Assembly (NCBI GenBank): GCA_030618905.1
Contig: JAUXCL010000016.1
Span: 1-20,204, forward strand
Source of the DNA: Bacteroidales bacterium
Lineage (GTDB): Bacteria > Bacteroidota > Bacteroidia > Bacteroidales > B18-G4
DNA: 20,204 bases
Direction: 5' to 3'
Shown here: positions 6,963-15,691 of the stretch, one piece after another
How positions within the stretch are numbered: the stretch's first letter is position 1
Layout: each line of letters begins with the position of its first letter
Notes under the pieces: generated by a model
Seen by the model: the letters and a program-made list of their open reading frames with translations, nothing else
The model's database searches: none
Told to the model about the DNA's origin: nothing
Made by a program: the position numbers and the translations under genes

Positions 6963-8782
6963 TCTTCAGGGGAGATTAAATTAGCGTTCAACATTCTGTC
7001 TTCAATCCAGGTACGCTTTACCGTACCGGTCAAATATTTTTCGATCAGCACGCTGGCGATCGGAGCTGCCCAGGTGGCTCCATAACCTGCATTTTCCACG
7101 ATTACCGACAGGGCAATCCGGGGATTGTCTTTTGGGGCAAAAGCAATAAACACGGAATGGTCTTTCCCGTGTGGGTTTTCCACAGTCCCTGTTTTCCCGC
7201 AGTAAGGAATGGTATCCAGTTTGTACCAGCGGGCTGTTCCATGCTCACCTTCAACTACATCTAACATAGCTGCAACGAGTATTTCCCAATGTTCTGCATC
7301 AATATGGGTTTGCTGTCGTGGAATCTCCACAGGCTTCTGATTGTTTCCGTTACCGTAAGCTTTGATGATATGAGGAGCATAGAAAAAGCCTCTATTGGCC
7401 ACAATGGCAGTAAAATTGGCCAATTGTAAAGGGGTAAGCAGTATTTCGCCCTGGCCGATACTCAGAGACCTGATAGTCAGCGCATTCCAATGGCCTTCAC
7501 CATAGATCCCGTCATACAGGGTATATTCAGGGATGTTTCCGCTCAATTCAAAAGGGATATCGGTATTGAATTTTTTGCCAAATCCCAGGCTCACCACATG
7601 ATCATACCAGCATTGGTAGCCCTTAACGACATTACCGTTGTCCTTGCTGTAAATGATACTCCGGAATACATTCCAGAAATAAGAATTACAGGAATGTTGT
7701 ATGGCGTCGTTCAAATCCAATGGGGTGATATGATTATGTGTACAACGAATTGGCCGTGAGCCCGGACCGTCGCATGAATATTCCGTTCCGGGATACAGGG
7801 TTTTCTCCTGCAAACCGATGACAGCGTTGACCAATTTGAATGTGGAACCGGGTGAATATGTACCCATGATGGCCCGGTTCATCAATGGTTTCAAAGTGTC
7901 ATTTGAAAGATTTCCATAATTATGGCTTCGAACCCGGCCAACAAGTAGATTAGGATCATATGATGGGCTGGTCACCAGTGCAAGGATCTGGCCGGTAGCA
8001 GGTTCAATGGCAACAATGCTTCCCTTCTTGTTTTGCATGAGGGCTTCGCCATAAGCCTGAATGGTAGCATCTATGGTAACGGTAAGATTGGTGCCCATTG
8101 CCGCTATAGTATCGAACTTCCCATCCCGAAAGGAACCTTTTTCCCTGTTGAAAACGTCAACAATCTTCAACTTAATACCTTTTCTGCCGCGCAAGGAGTC
8201 TTCATAAAACTTTTCAATACCGCTTTTCCCAATATAATCACCTGATTTATAATAGGAAAACCGCTCAGTCTCTCCTTTTGTGACCTCTCCGACGTATCCC
8301 AGGGTATGTGCAGCGATTGGGATAGGATATTTACGAAGTGTCCTGGCCTGAACATAAAAACCGGAATACTTGAATAGTTTTTCTTCCAGATAGGCAAAAT
8401 CTTCCTTTGAAACCTGTGCAATTAATACCGATGGTTTATACAAGGAATACCTTCTGGCTTTCTGCAGGCGGGCAATTATATCCTTTGGATCAATTTTTAA
8501 AATGCGGCATAACTCCAGTGTGTCGAAAGACTGAACCTGTTTGGGAATGACCAAAAGATCATAAACAGCTTCATTGTAAACAAGCAGTGTCCCATTGCGG
8601 TCATAAATCAATCCCCTGCCCGGATATTGGGTGATATATCGCAAAACATTATTTTCAGCGGAAAACTTATAGGCATTGTCAGGGATCTGCAAAACGAAAA
8701 GCTGGATGATATATACCAGGCCTATCCCGAAGATGATATATAGGATAACGTTTTTACGAAATGCGTAAACCTGGCTTTTCAT
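6959..8782 (-). CDS. mrdA: Penicillin-binding protein 2 (elongation transpeptidase)
   Basis: Class B PBP that cross-links peptidoglycan for the elongasome, anchored by one N-terminal helix (about residues 14-33 from the chosen start). From N to C it has a dimerisation/pedestal region (ENNVLRYITQYPGRGLIYDR) and a transpeptidase domain. The catalytic motifs are S313-T-F-K316, S364-C-N366 and K530-T-G532 in CGKTGTVENP. Length is 607 aa, normal for PBP2. The frame is open to a TTG at 8824, but that extension would read into a 56-bp intergenic repeat. I chose ATG 8782 (MKSQVYAFRKN), which places the usual short cytoplasmic tail before the anchor. It is coupled to rodA by a 4-nt overlap. mreBCD, often upstream in Bacteroidota, is absent here; dut precedes instead. 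Confidence 0.95.
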   Translation of the reverse strand: MKSQVYAFRKNVILYIIFGIGLVYIIQLFVLQIPDNAYKFSAENNVLRYITQYPGRGLIYDRNGTLLVYNEAVYDLLVIPKQVQSFDTLELCRILKIDPKDIIARLQKARRYSLYKPSVLIAQVSKEDFAYLEEKLFKYSGFYVQARTLRKYPIPIAAHTLGYVGEVTKGETERFSYYKSGDYIGKSGIEKFYEDSLRGRKGIKLKIVDVFNREKGSFRDGKFDTIAAMGTNLTVTIDATIQAYGEALMQNKKGSIVAIEPATGQILALVTSPSYDPNLLVGRVRSHNYGNLSNDTLKPLMNRAIMGTYSPGSTFKLVNAVIGLQEKTLYPGTEYSCDGPGSRPIRCTHNHITPLDLNDAIQHSCNSYFWNVFRSIIYSKDNGNVVKGYQCWYDHVVSLGFGKKFNTDIPFELSGNIPEYTLYDGIYGEGHWNALTIRSLSIGQGEILLTPLQLANFTAIVANRGFFYAPHIIKAYGNGNNQKPVEIPRQQTHIDAEHWEILVAAMLDVVEGEHGTARWYKLDTIPYCGKTGTVENPHGKDHSVFIAFAPKDNPRIALSVIVENAGYGATWAAPIASVLIEKYLTGTVKRTWIEDRMLNANLISPEE

Positions 8783-8818
8783 ACAACAAAAATATGAAAT
8801 CATATTCCATAACAACAT

Positions 8819-8874
8819 GTTCAAGGTTCAAATTTCAAATAAAATTGAAACTTGAACTTTGTCCATGGAACATG
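8819..8874 (+). repeat. 56-bp intergenic repeat, copy A (imperfect hairpin)
   Basis: Near-identical (54/56) to 10875-10930, in the same orientation. It is internally palindromic: 8819-8840 and 8843-8864 pair at about 17 of 22 positions around a 2-nt loop. It is composed of GTTCAAGG-like words. It lies between the dut stop and the mrdA start and overlaps the spurious upstream extension of mrdA. Confidence 0.85.
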
Positions 8875-8876
8875 GA

Positions 8877-9311
8877 TTAGCTTTTCCCGGAATGCCCAAA
8901 CCCACCTGAACCCCTGTCGGTATTTGAAAGTTCCTCAACCTCAATCCATTCGGCTTTTTCATGAGAGGCAATGATCATTTGTGCGATCCTTTCTCCATCA
9001 TTGATCAGGAATTCATCATTAGACAGGTTGATCATAATGATCTTAACTTCACCTCGATAATCAGCATCAATAGTTCCGGGCGTATTGACCAGGCTGATTC
9101 CATGTTTGATTGCCAGGCCGCTCCGGGGGCGGATCTGGGCTTCATAACCTTCAGGCAGTTCAATAAACAAGCCCGTTGGAACAAGTTTACGCTCCAGCGG
9201 TTTTAACAATATGGGTTCATCCAGGTTAGCGCGCAGGTCCATGCCTGCTGAATGAATCGTTTCGTATGCCGGTAATGCATGTTTAGAGGTGCTGACAATT
9301 TTGATCTTCAT
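8877..9311 (-). CDS. dut: Deoxyuridine 5'-triphosphate nucleotidohydrolase (dUTPase)
   Basis: Hydrolyses dUTP to dUMP and pyrophosphate, keeping uracil out of DNA and feeding thymidylate synthesis. The 144-aa protein is of standard trimeric dUTPase length with all five motifs in order: SAGMDLRA (21-28), PRSGLAIKHGI (62-72), GTIDADYRGE (79-88, catalytic D82 and tyrosine Y85), GERIAQ (106-111) and the C-terminal P-loop-like arm RGSGGFGHSG (133-142). It begins 9 bp after the stop of the flippase gene, so the two are almost certainly cotranscribed. Its 3' end abuts the 56-bp repeat. No odd residues. Confidence 0.96.
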   Translation of the reverse strand: MKIKIVSTSKHALPAYETIHSAGMDLRANLDEPILLKPLERKLVPTGLFIELPEGYEAQIRPRSGLAIKHGISLVNTPGTIDADYRGEVKIIMINLSNDEFLINDGERIAQMIIASHEKAEWIEVEELSNTDRGSGGFGHSGKS

Positions 9312-9320
9312 CGTATTGAT

Positions 9321-10814
9321 TTATTGAAAACTTTTCCTGAATACCGACTTTTCCATCAGGAAAACAATGATGAGGAAGGCGGCAAACATGAGGGTGCTAA
9401 AAATTAATTGAATATTTTTTTCTGGCCATTGAATAACCTGGTCAATAAAAAAGATAGCCATGGCCAGGATAAAATAGATACCAATGCGTTTAAAATTGTA
9501 AGGAACAGGATAATATTTTCTTCCCAGCAGGAATGACAAAAAGACCATCACCAGGTAGCAGGCAAAATGGGCCCAGGCAGCACCGGTATACCCAATTGAC
9601 GGGACCAAAACTATGTTTAGAAATATCGTAATGCCGGCACCCACAATGGCAATATAGGCACCGAAACGGGTCATGTCATTGACCTTGTACCAGACAGATA
9701 AGTTAAAGAAAATACCCAGGAATAAATTGGCCATCAATACAATGGGGACAATATGCAGTCCTTCCCTGAAGTCTTTGCCAATGAAATACTTAAAGATATC
9801 AAGATATAGTGTAACGAGCAGAAATATCAGGAGGCAGAAGATGACGAAGTATTTCATGACGTCTGCGTACAGCTGCTTGGAATCCTTTGCGCTGGCATGT
9901 GCGAAGAAAAAAGGCTCTGCTGCGTACCTGAACATCTGAATAAAAAGGGTCATCAGAACCGCCAACTTATAGTTGGCCCCATAGATCCCTAGCTGACTGA
10001 GAATGTATTCCTTGCTTTCAGTAATTCCGGCAGGAACGGTGATCAGAAATTTGAAGAGCAGTTTGTCAGACACTTCGTTAACCATACCGGCAATGCCCAC
10101 GATCAACAAAGGAAAAGCATAATGTAACATGCGGCGCAGCAAAGCCGTGCTGATCCGAAACGAAGCAGATAATATATCAGGTAAGAGCAGAACCAGGGTG
10201 ATGATGGTAGCCAGCAAATTAGATATGAAAGCATACCCTACACCAAAATTCGGGTCATAAAAGCCGAGGATAGCTGAATCCGGGTTACTTGCATAGATCT
10301 TAGGACAGATCAGCAGGAAAAAGAAATTAAATCCAATATTGCTAAGTACATTGATAATCTTAATAATGGCAAACTTCAAAGCCTTGTTTTGCTGGCGTAG
10401 TCTGGCGAAAGGAATTGCCAGGAAAGCATCAATTCCTATGATGAGTGCAAAATAGACAATGTATTCAACGTGATCCTGATACTGAATAAAACCTGCAATA
10501 GGTTTGGCAAAGGAGATAACCAGCAATATAAAGAGTGTTGAGGTGGAAAGCAAAGACATCAAAGTTGTAGAGTAAACCTTGCGCTTATCAGGCTCTTTTT
10601 CAGAAAACCTGAAAAAAGACGTTTCCATCCCGTAGGTCAGCAATACAAAAAGAAAAGCAACATAAGCATAGAGCTCGGTGACAATACCATATTCTCCCTG
10701 GAGGAAAATGCGTGTGTAAAATGGAGTTAAAAGCAGGTAGTTGAGCAGGCGGGGAATGATCGTTCCCATACCGTAAACCATTGTTTGCCCTGCCAGTTGC
10801 CTGATTTGATTCAA
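9321..10814 (-). CDS. Oligosaccharide/polysaccharide flippase (MOP superfamily, Wzx/MATE-like)
   Basis: A 497-aa polytopic membrane protein with about 14 helices, matching the Polysacc_synt family of lipid-linked oligosaccharide flippases that move O-antigen, capsule or exopolysaccharide units across the inner membrane. The N-terminus RQLAGQTMVYGMGTIIPRLL closely resembles the LAGQT-x-x-YG...RLLNYLL opening of Bacteroidota members. Retaining that block requires a TTG start at 10814, since an in-frame TAA lies 9 bp upstream and the first ATG (codon 12) would delete it. The TTG sits inside a perfect palindrome (10804-10821). It heads a tight pair with dut (9 bp gap), and both lie between two 56-bp direct repeats. 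MurJ-like activity is less likely given the sequence type, but the exact substrate is unknown. Confidence 0.85.
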   Translation of the reverse strand: MNQIRQLAGQTMVYGMGTIIPRLLNYLLLTPFYTRIFLQGEYGIVTELYAYVAFLFVLLTYGMETSFFRFSEKEPDKRKVYSTTLMSLLSTSTLFILLVISFAKPIAGFIQYQDHVEYIVYFALIIGIDAFLAIPFARLRQQNKALKFAIIKIINVLSNIGFNFFFLLICPKIYASNPDSAILGFYDPNFGVGYAFISNLLATIITLVLLLPDILSASFRISTALLRRMLHYAFPLLIVGIAGMVNEVSDKLLFKFLITVPAGITESKEYILSQLGIYGANYKLAVLMTLFIQMFRYAAEPFFFAHASAKDSKQLYADVMKYFVIFCLLIFLLVTLYLDIFKYFIGKDFREGLHIVPIVLMANLFLGIFFNLSVWYKVNDMTRFGAYIAIVGAGITIFLNIVLVPSIGYTGAAWAHFACYLVMVFLSFLLGRKYYPVPYNFKRIGIYFILAMAIFFIDQVIQWPEKNIQLIFSTLMFAAFLIIVFLMEKSVFRKSFQ

Positions 10815-10821
10815 ATCAAAT
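10804..10821. repeat. Perfect palindrome over the flippase start codon
   Basis: ATTTGATT-CA-AATCAAAT has 8-bp arms around a CA centre. The proposed TTG start (10814-10812) lies in its middle. It could be an operator or an mRNA hairpin limiting initiation, but AT-rich chance palindromes are common, so the role is only suggested. Confidence 0.4.
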
Positions 10822-10874
10822 TATTTATCAGCAAATGTAATGAAATTGGAAATACTACAAGTTCAAAGTTCGAG

Positions 10875-10930
10875 GTTCAAGGTTCAAATTTCAAATTAAA
10901 TTGAAACTTGAACTTTGTCCATTGAACATG
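10875..10930 (+). repeat. 56-bp intergenic repeat, copy B (imperfect hairpin)
   Basis: Second copy of the 8819-8874 element with two substitutions, 2056 bp away and in the same orientation. The arms pair between 10875-10896 and 10899-10920. It is extended on the left by further GTTCAA-type units (10861-10874). It lies between the histidine kinase stop and the flippase start. Confidence 0.85.
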
Positions 10931-10939
10931 ATTTTATTG

Positions 10940-13900
10940 CTATATTATTGGTAATCGAATGATAAACGTAGCTCCAAATCCTTCTTCAGACTCAAACGTA
11001 ATCGTTCCGCCTGAATTAATCACAATACTCTTGACCATGGCCAGGCCAAGTCCCATGCCACTGGTTTTGGTGGTGAAGCTGGGAGAGAATATTTTGTCGG
11101 ACTGATCCGCTGAAATACCCGGTCCGTCATCTGTCACTTTGATGATAAATTCATCTTGTTCTGTTTCAATGCTGATCCTAATATTGCCTTGACGATCAGG
11201 GCCAATGGCCTCTATGGCGTTCTGGATCAGATTGTTAAAGACGCGCAACAACTGTTTTTGGTCAACCAGCACCGTATAGTCCCGGGAATCATCGTATTCA
11301 ATCTCCAGGTGGATATTTTCCGTGTCTTTAAACAAATTGGTGGCATTTATGATGATTTCAATAAGTTTGACCTTACGGGATCTGGCCTGGGGCATCTTGG
11401 CAAAGTCTGAAAACTCCGATGCAATCATCGAAAGGGTATCGATCTGCTCTATTATGGTTTTGGTAAAGCGTTTCAGGCGTTTATCGAAATCACTGCTGCC
11501 GTCATTCCATGCTTTTTCAAGATACTGGACGCTCAGCTTCATCGGTGTGAGCGGGTTCTTAATCTCATGTGCTACCTGCTTGGCCATTTCCCGCCATGCA
11601 CTTTCCCGTTCGGATTGGGCAAGCAGCTCAGCGCTTTTCGATAACTCATCGATCATACGGTTATATTCACTGATCAGCTTACCGATCTCATCATTACTGG
11701 CCCAGTCAATCTTCTGGTTGGATCGGCCAAGGGAAAGGCTGCGCATCTTATCCTTGATCAACTGCAATGGGCGCGTTGTATACCGTGAGATCAACAGGGT
11801 TAAGAAAATTGACAAGGCAATGAAAAAGATGTAAATATTTAAAAAGGTGGTCAGGAAAGACGAAATTTCCGTCCTGAGCTCAGATTGTTTGGCAAAATAT
11901 GGAAGGTTAAGGTAAGCAACGATCATGTTCTGGCTGTTCCGGAAGGGGATATAGGCGGAAAGGTAATTATAGGTGCCAATTTTTTCTTCGTGAATGAACA
12001 AGAGGTTTTTATTGATGTCCAGCATCCTGTATGCATCAGAATTCATATGTGTGGAAATCAGGCCTTTCTCAAAGATCCTGGGCCGGGATGTGGCCAGGAG
12101 CTTTCCGGACAAATCATAGAGGTTAATATCAGAGAAGAAAACCAGTGAAAACTTGTTTAAAAGGCCGGATAAATATGAATGCATGTCTGCCGACAGCTGG
12201 GGTTGGTCGGCCAGTTTATGTTCCAGCTCAATCAGGACAGAATGTGTTTTTTCCCGCAGGATAGCATTGTTCTTTTTGTTGTTCAGGTCCTGGATATAGG
12301 CAACGGACACATTGCCAATAATGATAAAGATGATCACAATAATAGTGATAATGGAAACCTGGATACGGCTTCTGAAATTGATGTTTAATGCATAGTTTTC
12401 ATAAGGAAAAACAATCAGTAATAAATAGATCAATGTATAGATGGCATAGAATAAAAGCAGGTATGAAAATGGGGCAATGGCATCCAGCAGGCTAAGATTC
12501 TTTTTGCTTAAGACCAGGTGATGATGATCATCAATGGGAGCAAAATAATGATTATAGCCATTCTGGGTAAAAAATGAGCCTTCCGCGATGAAGAGATGAA
12601 TAGGAAGGTTTATACTGTATATATAATTACCAAATTTATAAACCAGTTGTCCATCACTATAGCGGGCATAAGAATAGTTGCCCGTTTTTGGAAAATGATC
12701 GAATTGATCTTCGATCAGCAATTCGGGATAACCAAGGCCTTCATCAGGAATAAATGGGGAAAACAATTCTGAAAAGATGTCGAAATTAATGATATGATCT
12801 GCGATGGCAACGGGAATACTAAGATGTGAAATATAAGAGTTGGATTCTTTGATGTTATACCGATACAGGTGCTCACAAAGTGAACTGTCGCCAAAATCAC
12901 GTATCAGGCCATTAAAGTAAGCATTGCAATCGGTTAAATAATCATCCGGTTGAATATCGAGGATTTTTTCAGGAAAACAGAGGGTGCTGTAGCGTTCATA
13001 TCCAGGGAAGACATGCTGCAGATATTGATTCTCCAGGTACTGTACCGCCGAATCTTCATACATGGGATCATCATAGGAGAGCAGCAGCAGGCCCTGCAAT
13101 TTCAGGTCCCGGCTAATTTCTTTACTGGCTACGCTAAAATTATATTCCACCAATGGATTATAAGTCCGGCTTAGCTGCATGGCAATCAGCTTGCGCTCCT
13201 CCTTTTCCTTGGCCGTGATCAGGGTTTGTAATGAGTAGGTCGTGAAGATGGAAAAAAGCAATAGATAAAATATGGTGCTGTAAAAAGTGAATATCCTTCG
13301 CTGGTAAGCTTTGAAAAAGAACAATGAAATAATGTATACCGCAATAAAAAAGACGAAAATATAATCTGTAACACGGAAACTGATATTGATCAGGATCGTG
13401 GAGATGGCTGCAAGCAACCATTGAATAATGAAATATTTGAATTTTCCGTAGGAAGAGCGATAAGCATATTCAAACAAGCGTATCGAGATCAGGAAATAAG
13501 ATAGGAGCAAGATGAAAATGGCAGACAGGCCAATGAAGCTGTATGTGCTGATAAGCGAAATATCCGAGAGGTTTAAAGAAAAGTTGGCATCATAAACCAG
13601 GCTTCTGGAAAGGGAGAGAAACGGAAAAAATAAAGCGAATGCCAGGGTCAGGAAAAGGTATCCGAGGAAAAAAGAGAGCACAGGTTTCCTGGTCAGCAAG
13701 CCCAATCTTGAGCGGAATTTGAGGTTGAAAACACTGGCTATGGCAAGGACGAGTAAAAGGTTCAGGATCAAGTCGCCCGGAGATGGAAACAGGTCCGAAT
13801 GCGCATAGAATGAAGCGCTGAAAAAGGATGAAGAATATAGAATGCCAGGGATCTTAAAAAAGTACAATAGCCAGCGAAGGATCAACAGGTCGAGCGTGAA

Positions 13901-14644
13901 TGTAATAAGGTAAATGTATTTATTACGAAGAAAGCCGGCCAGTTTTTCGTACAGATGAAACAACAGAATGATAAATGAAATGAAAGTAAGGATATAAATA
14001 AGAAAAAGCAGGGCATGCTGAAACGAAGTAATCGATGGGCTGGGGGGGAATTTTAAAGAAAAAAGAAATGTATCGCCGGAATCATAAATATCGTACCCGG
14101 AAGGAGAAAGAAGAATACCCGTTCCTGTGGGAACCGTGTATTGTTGATGGAATTCGTTTTTCAAAAACGCATTTTCATAGGGATAGTGATAACTCAGCAG
14201 ACTCAGTCCTACGATTTGATATTCTCCGGTGATGATCTCATCGACATAATAAAATCCATTTTGAAGATGGATGATTCCCGGGGCATCCAGATTGAAAAAA
14301 TCAATTTTTGAAAACGGGGTGGAATTAGCTGACCAGAAAAACAAAGAATCTTCTTGAAAAATTAATATCAGGATACCTTCGTTTTGATACATGTCATCCG
14401 GATAGATATTATAAATGTCTTCTTTTCCATTTTCGGGGATGGAAATAATTTCTTCCCCTTGACGGAGGTATTCAGAAACCGATTTTTCGTTTTTTTTGAA
14501 TTCGGATACGAAACGATTGAATGCCCGGTTCGCTTTATTGAAATTTTGGTAATAAGATGACAGGCCGATCAAAATAATCAGGAAAGCAAGAAAAAAGCTG
14601 GATGCAATTGTCAATTTCCTATTAGCCTGGGCAAAAAGTTGCAT
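10940..14644 (-). CDS. Giant multi-spanning sensor histidine kinase (NtrY-like)
   Basis: A 1234-aa membrane sensor kinase. Visible layout: anchor helix 12-31; periplasmic segment to about 205; a block of about eight helices (206-475); a long soluble region (480-720); helices 724-747 and 762-784; a second extracytoplasmic region (785-930); helix 930-953; HAMP linker (954-1010); DHp domain with phospho-acceptor H1026 in AKQVAHEIKNPLTPMK; and an ATP-binding domain with N box FNNLIQNAIEAI (N1142), DDGPGIS (D1173), and GMGLGLAMV (1196-1204). The NPLTPMKLS form of the H box is characteristic of the NtrY class. No response regulator is adjacent, so it is an orphan in this window. The signal is unknown. 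The start ATG at 14644 immediately precedes the first helix. Confidence 0.9.
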   Translation of the reverse strand: MQLFAQANRKLTIASSFFLAFLIILIGLSSYYQNFNKANRAFNRFVSEFKKNEKSVSEYLRQGEEIISIPENGKEDIYNIYPDDMYQNEGILILIFQEDSLFFWSANSTPFSKIDFFNLDAPGIIHLQNGFYYVDEIITGEYQIVGLSLLSYHYPYENAFLKNEFHQQYTVPTGTGILLSPSGYDIYDSGDTFLFSLKFPPSPSITSFQHALLFLIYILTFISFIILLFHLYEKLAGFLRNKYIYLITFTLDLLILRWLLYFFKIPGILYSSSFFSASFYAHSDLFPSPGDLILNLLLVLAIASVFNLKFRSRLGLLTRKPVLSFFLGYLFLTLAFALFFPFLSLSRSLVYDANFSLNLSDISLISTYSFIGLSAIFILLLSYFLISIRLFEYAYRSSYGKFKYFIIQWLLAAISTILINISFRVTDYIFVFFIAVYIISLFFFKAYQRRIFTFYSTIFYLLLFSIFTTYSLQTLITAKEKEERKLIAMQLSRTYNPLVEYNFSVASKEISRDLKLQGLLLLSYDDPMYEDSAVQYLENQYLQHVFPGYERYSTLCFPEKILDIQPDDYLTDCNAYFNGLIRDFGDSSLCEHLYRYNIKESNSYISHLSIPVAIADHIINFDIFSELFSPFIPDEGLGYPELLIEDQFDHFPKTGNYSYARYSDGQLVYKFGNYIYSINLPIHLFIAEGSFFTQNGYNHYFAPIDDHHHLVLSKKNLSLLDAIAPFSYLLLFYAIYTLIYLLLIVFPYENYALNINFRSRIQVSIITIIVIIFIIIGNVSVAYIQDLNNKKNNAILREKTHSVLIELEHKLADQPQLSADMHSYLSGLLNKFSLVFFSDINLYDLSGKLLATSRPRIFEKGLISTHMNSDAYRMLDINKNLLFIHEEKIGTYNYLSAYIPFRNSQNMIVAYLNLPYFAKQSELRTEISSFLTTFLNIYIFFIALSIFLTLLISRYTTRPLQLIKDKMRSLSLGRSNQKIDWASNDEIGKLISEYNRMIDELSKSAELLAQSERESAWREMAKQVAHEIKNPLTPMKLSVQYLEKAWNDGSSDFDKRLKRFTKTIIEQIDTLSMIASEFSDFAKMPQARSRKVKLIEIIINATNLFKDTENIHLEIEYDDSRDYTVLVDQKQLLRVFNNLIQNAIEAIGPDRQGNIRISIETEQDEFIIKVTDDGPGISADQSDKIFSPSFTTKTSGMGLGLAMVKSIVINSGGTITFESEEGFGATFIIRLPII

Positions 14645-14777
14645 TTTCGTTGCAAATTAATGATAAACAGCACATTATAAACGAATTAAAATAAGCCTCA
14701 CAGATCAATTTTCTGCGCAATTTTGGGGTCTTGTACCAGAAAGCGAAGATCGTTCATTTATGGGCTTAAAATTGCCT

Positions 14778-15662
14778 TTATTTGATTTTATAGATAAATA
14801 TAAGACTTGAATAGTTCTTTTGGTTCAAGCATGCATAAGAATTTGAATAAAAGCCATTCAAAAAGCCTTTTAAAAAATTTTCTTTTCCGGTCCTGTATTT
14901 TTCACTCAGCAGGCTGATATAATACGCATCAAATTTCATTGGAATTGTTTTTTCCAGTTTGAACATATGTTGCTCCATTAAATTATTAATTGATCCCTGG
15001 TCGAAGTGATACAAATGTCGCGGGACATCATATGCGGCCCAATTCGATTTGTAATGCCTGGCATCCCAGGAATTACTATTTGGAACTGCAACAATGAATG
15101 TGCCATTTTCATGGAGGATGCTTTTGATCTTTTGAAGATATTCATCCAGCTGATTGACATGTTCAAGCACATGCCACATCATGATGACATCAAATTGATA
15201 TTTCCCTGATGAGGTTAAGGAGTCTAAATCAGTGATCTGTAAATGATAATTATCCACAGCAAATTTTCCGGCTCCTTCGTCCGGTTCGATTCCCGTCGTG
15301 TCCCAGCCCTTATTTTTGAAATGATGTAAAAGTTCTCCTGTACCACAACCGATGTCAAGGATTTTTTCCCCGGATGAATAGCGATTTACAATTTTGTACT
15401 TACGGGCTATGGTATAGTTTCTGACTTTGTGATAGAGTGAATTCAGCACTCCTCCTTTCACATTGGAATGTGAGATATATTCCTGTGATTTGTAATAGGC
15501 AGCATTATTTTCTTCCTCAGGCCGGGGATTGGTAAACTTGAAATGACAGCTGCTGCATTCTACAATTTGAAAAGTTTCACGGGTCAGGAAATGATCCTTG
15601 CATTCCAAATATTCAGAATAAGATGAGTTTTTACAGACGGGACAGGTTTCGAGCTTAATCAT
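14778..15662 (-). CDS. Class I SAM-dependent methyltransferase with N-terminal zinc ribbon
   Basis: A 294-aa protein. Its N-terminus has a four-cysteine ribbon (C7-x2-C10 and C36-x2-C39) followed by a Rossmann methyltransferase domain of the Methyltransf_23/UbiG-like type. SAM-binding motif I is ILDIGCGTGELL (101-112), the acidic end of strand 2 is GIEPDEG, and motif III/post-I is DVIMMWHVLEHV. Proteins of this form often methylate small molecules or sugar/lipid intermediates, but no substrate can be assigned. It begins 29 bp after mnmG, with a parS-like site in the gap. After its stop a 133-bp spacer (14645-14777) without recognisable structure precedes the histidine kinase. ATG at 15662. 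Confidence 0.88.
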   Translation of the reverse strand: MIKLETCPVCKNSSYSEYLECKDHFLTRETFQIVECSSCHFKFTNPRPEEENNAAYYKSQEYISHSNVKGGVLNSLYHKVRNYTIARKYKIVNRYSSGEKILDIGCGTGELLHHFKNKGWDTTGIEPDEGAGKFAVDNYHLQITDLDSLTSSGKYQFDVIMMWHVLEHVNQLDEYLQKIKSILHENGTFIVAVPNSNSWDARHYKSNWAAYDVPRHLYHFDQGSINNLMEQHMFKLEKTIPMKFDAYYISLLSEKYRTGKENFLKGFLNGFYSNSYACLNQKNYSSLIFIYKIK

Positions 15663-15669
15663 GAACTAA

Positions 15670-15685
15670 TGTTACACGTGGAACA
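15670..15685. promoter_or_regulatory. parS: parS-like ParB-binding site 2
   Basis: TGTTACACGTGGAACA lies between the mnmG stop and the methyltransferase start. It matches the general chromosomal parS consensus TGTTNCACGTGAAACA at all but one position and keeps the central CACGTG. It shares the following AATT with the site at 17571. Binding is inferred from established ParB specificity; parA and parB are not in this window. Confidence 0.65.
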
Positions 15686-15691
15686 ATTGGT

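Noticed and set aside
8783..8824. N-terminal extension of PBP2 to a TTG at 8824
   Set aside because: The extra residues (MNMLLWNMISYFCC) are not PBP2-like, and the start lies inside a 56-bp intergenic repeat. ATG 8782 gives the normal N-terminus.
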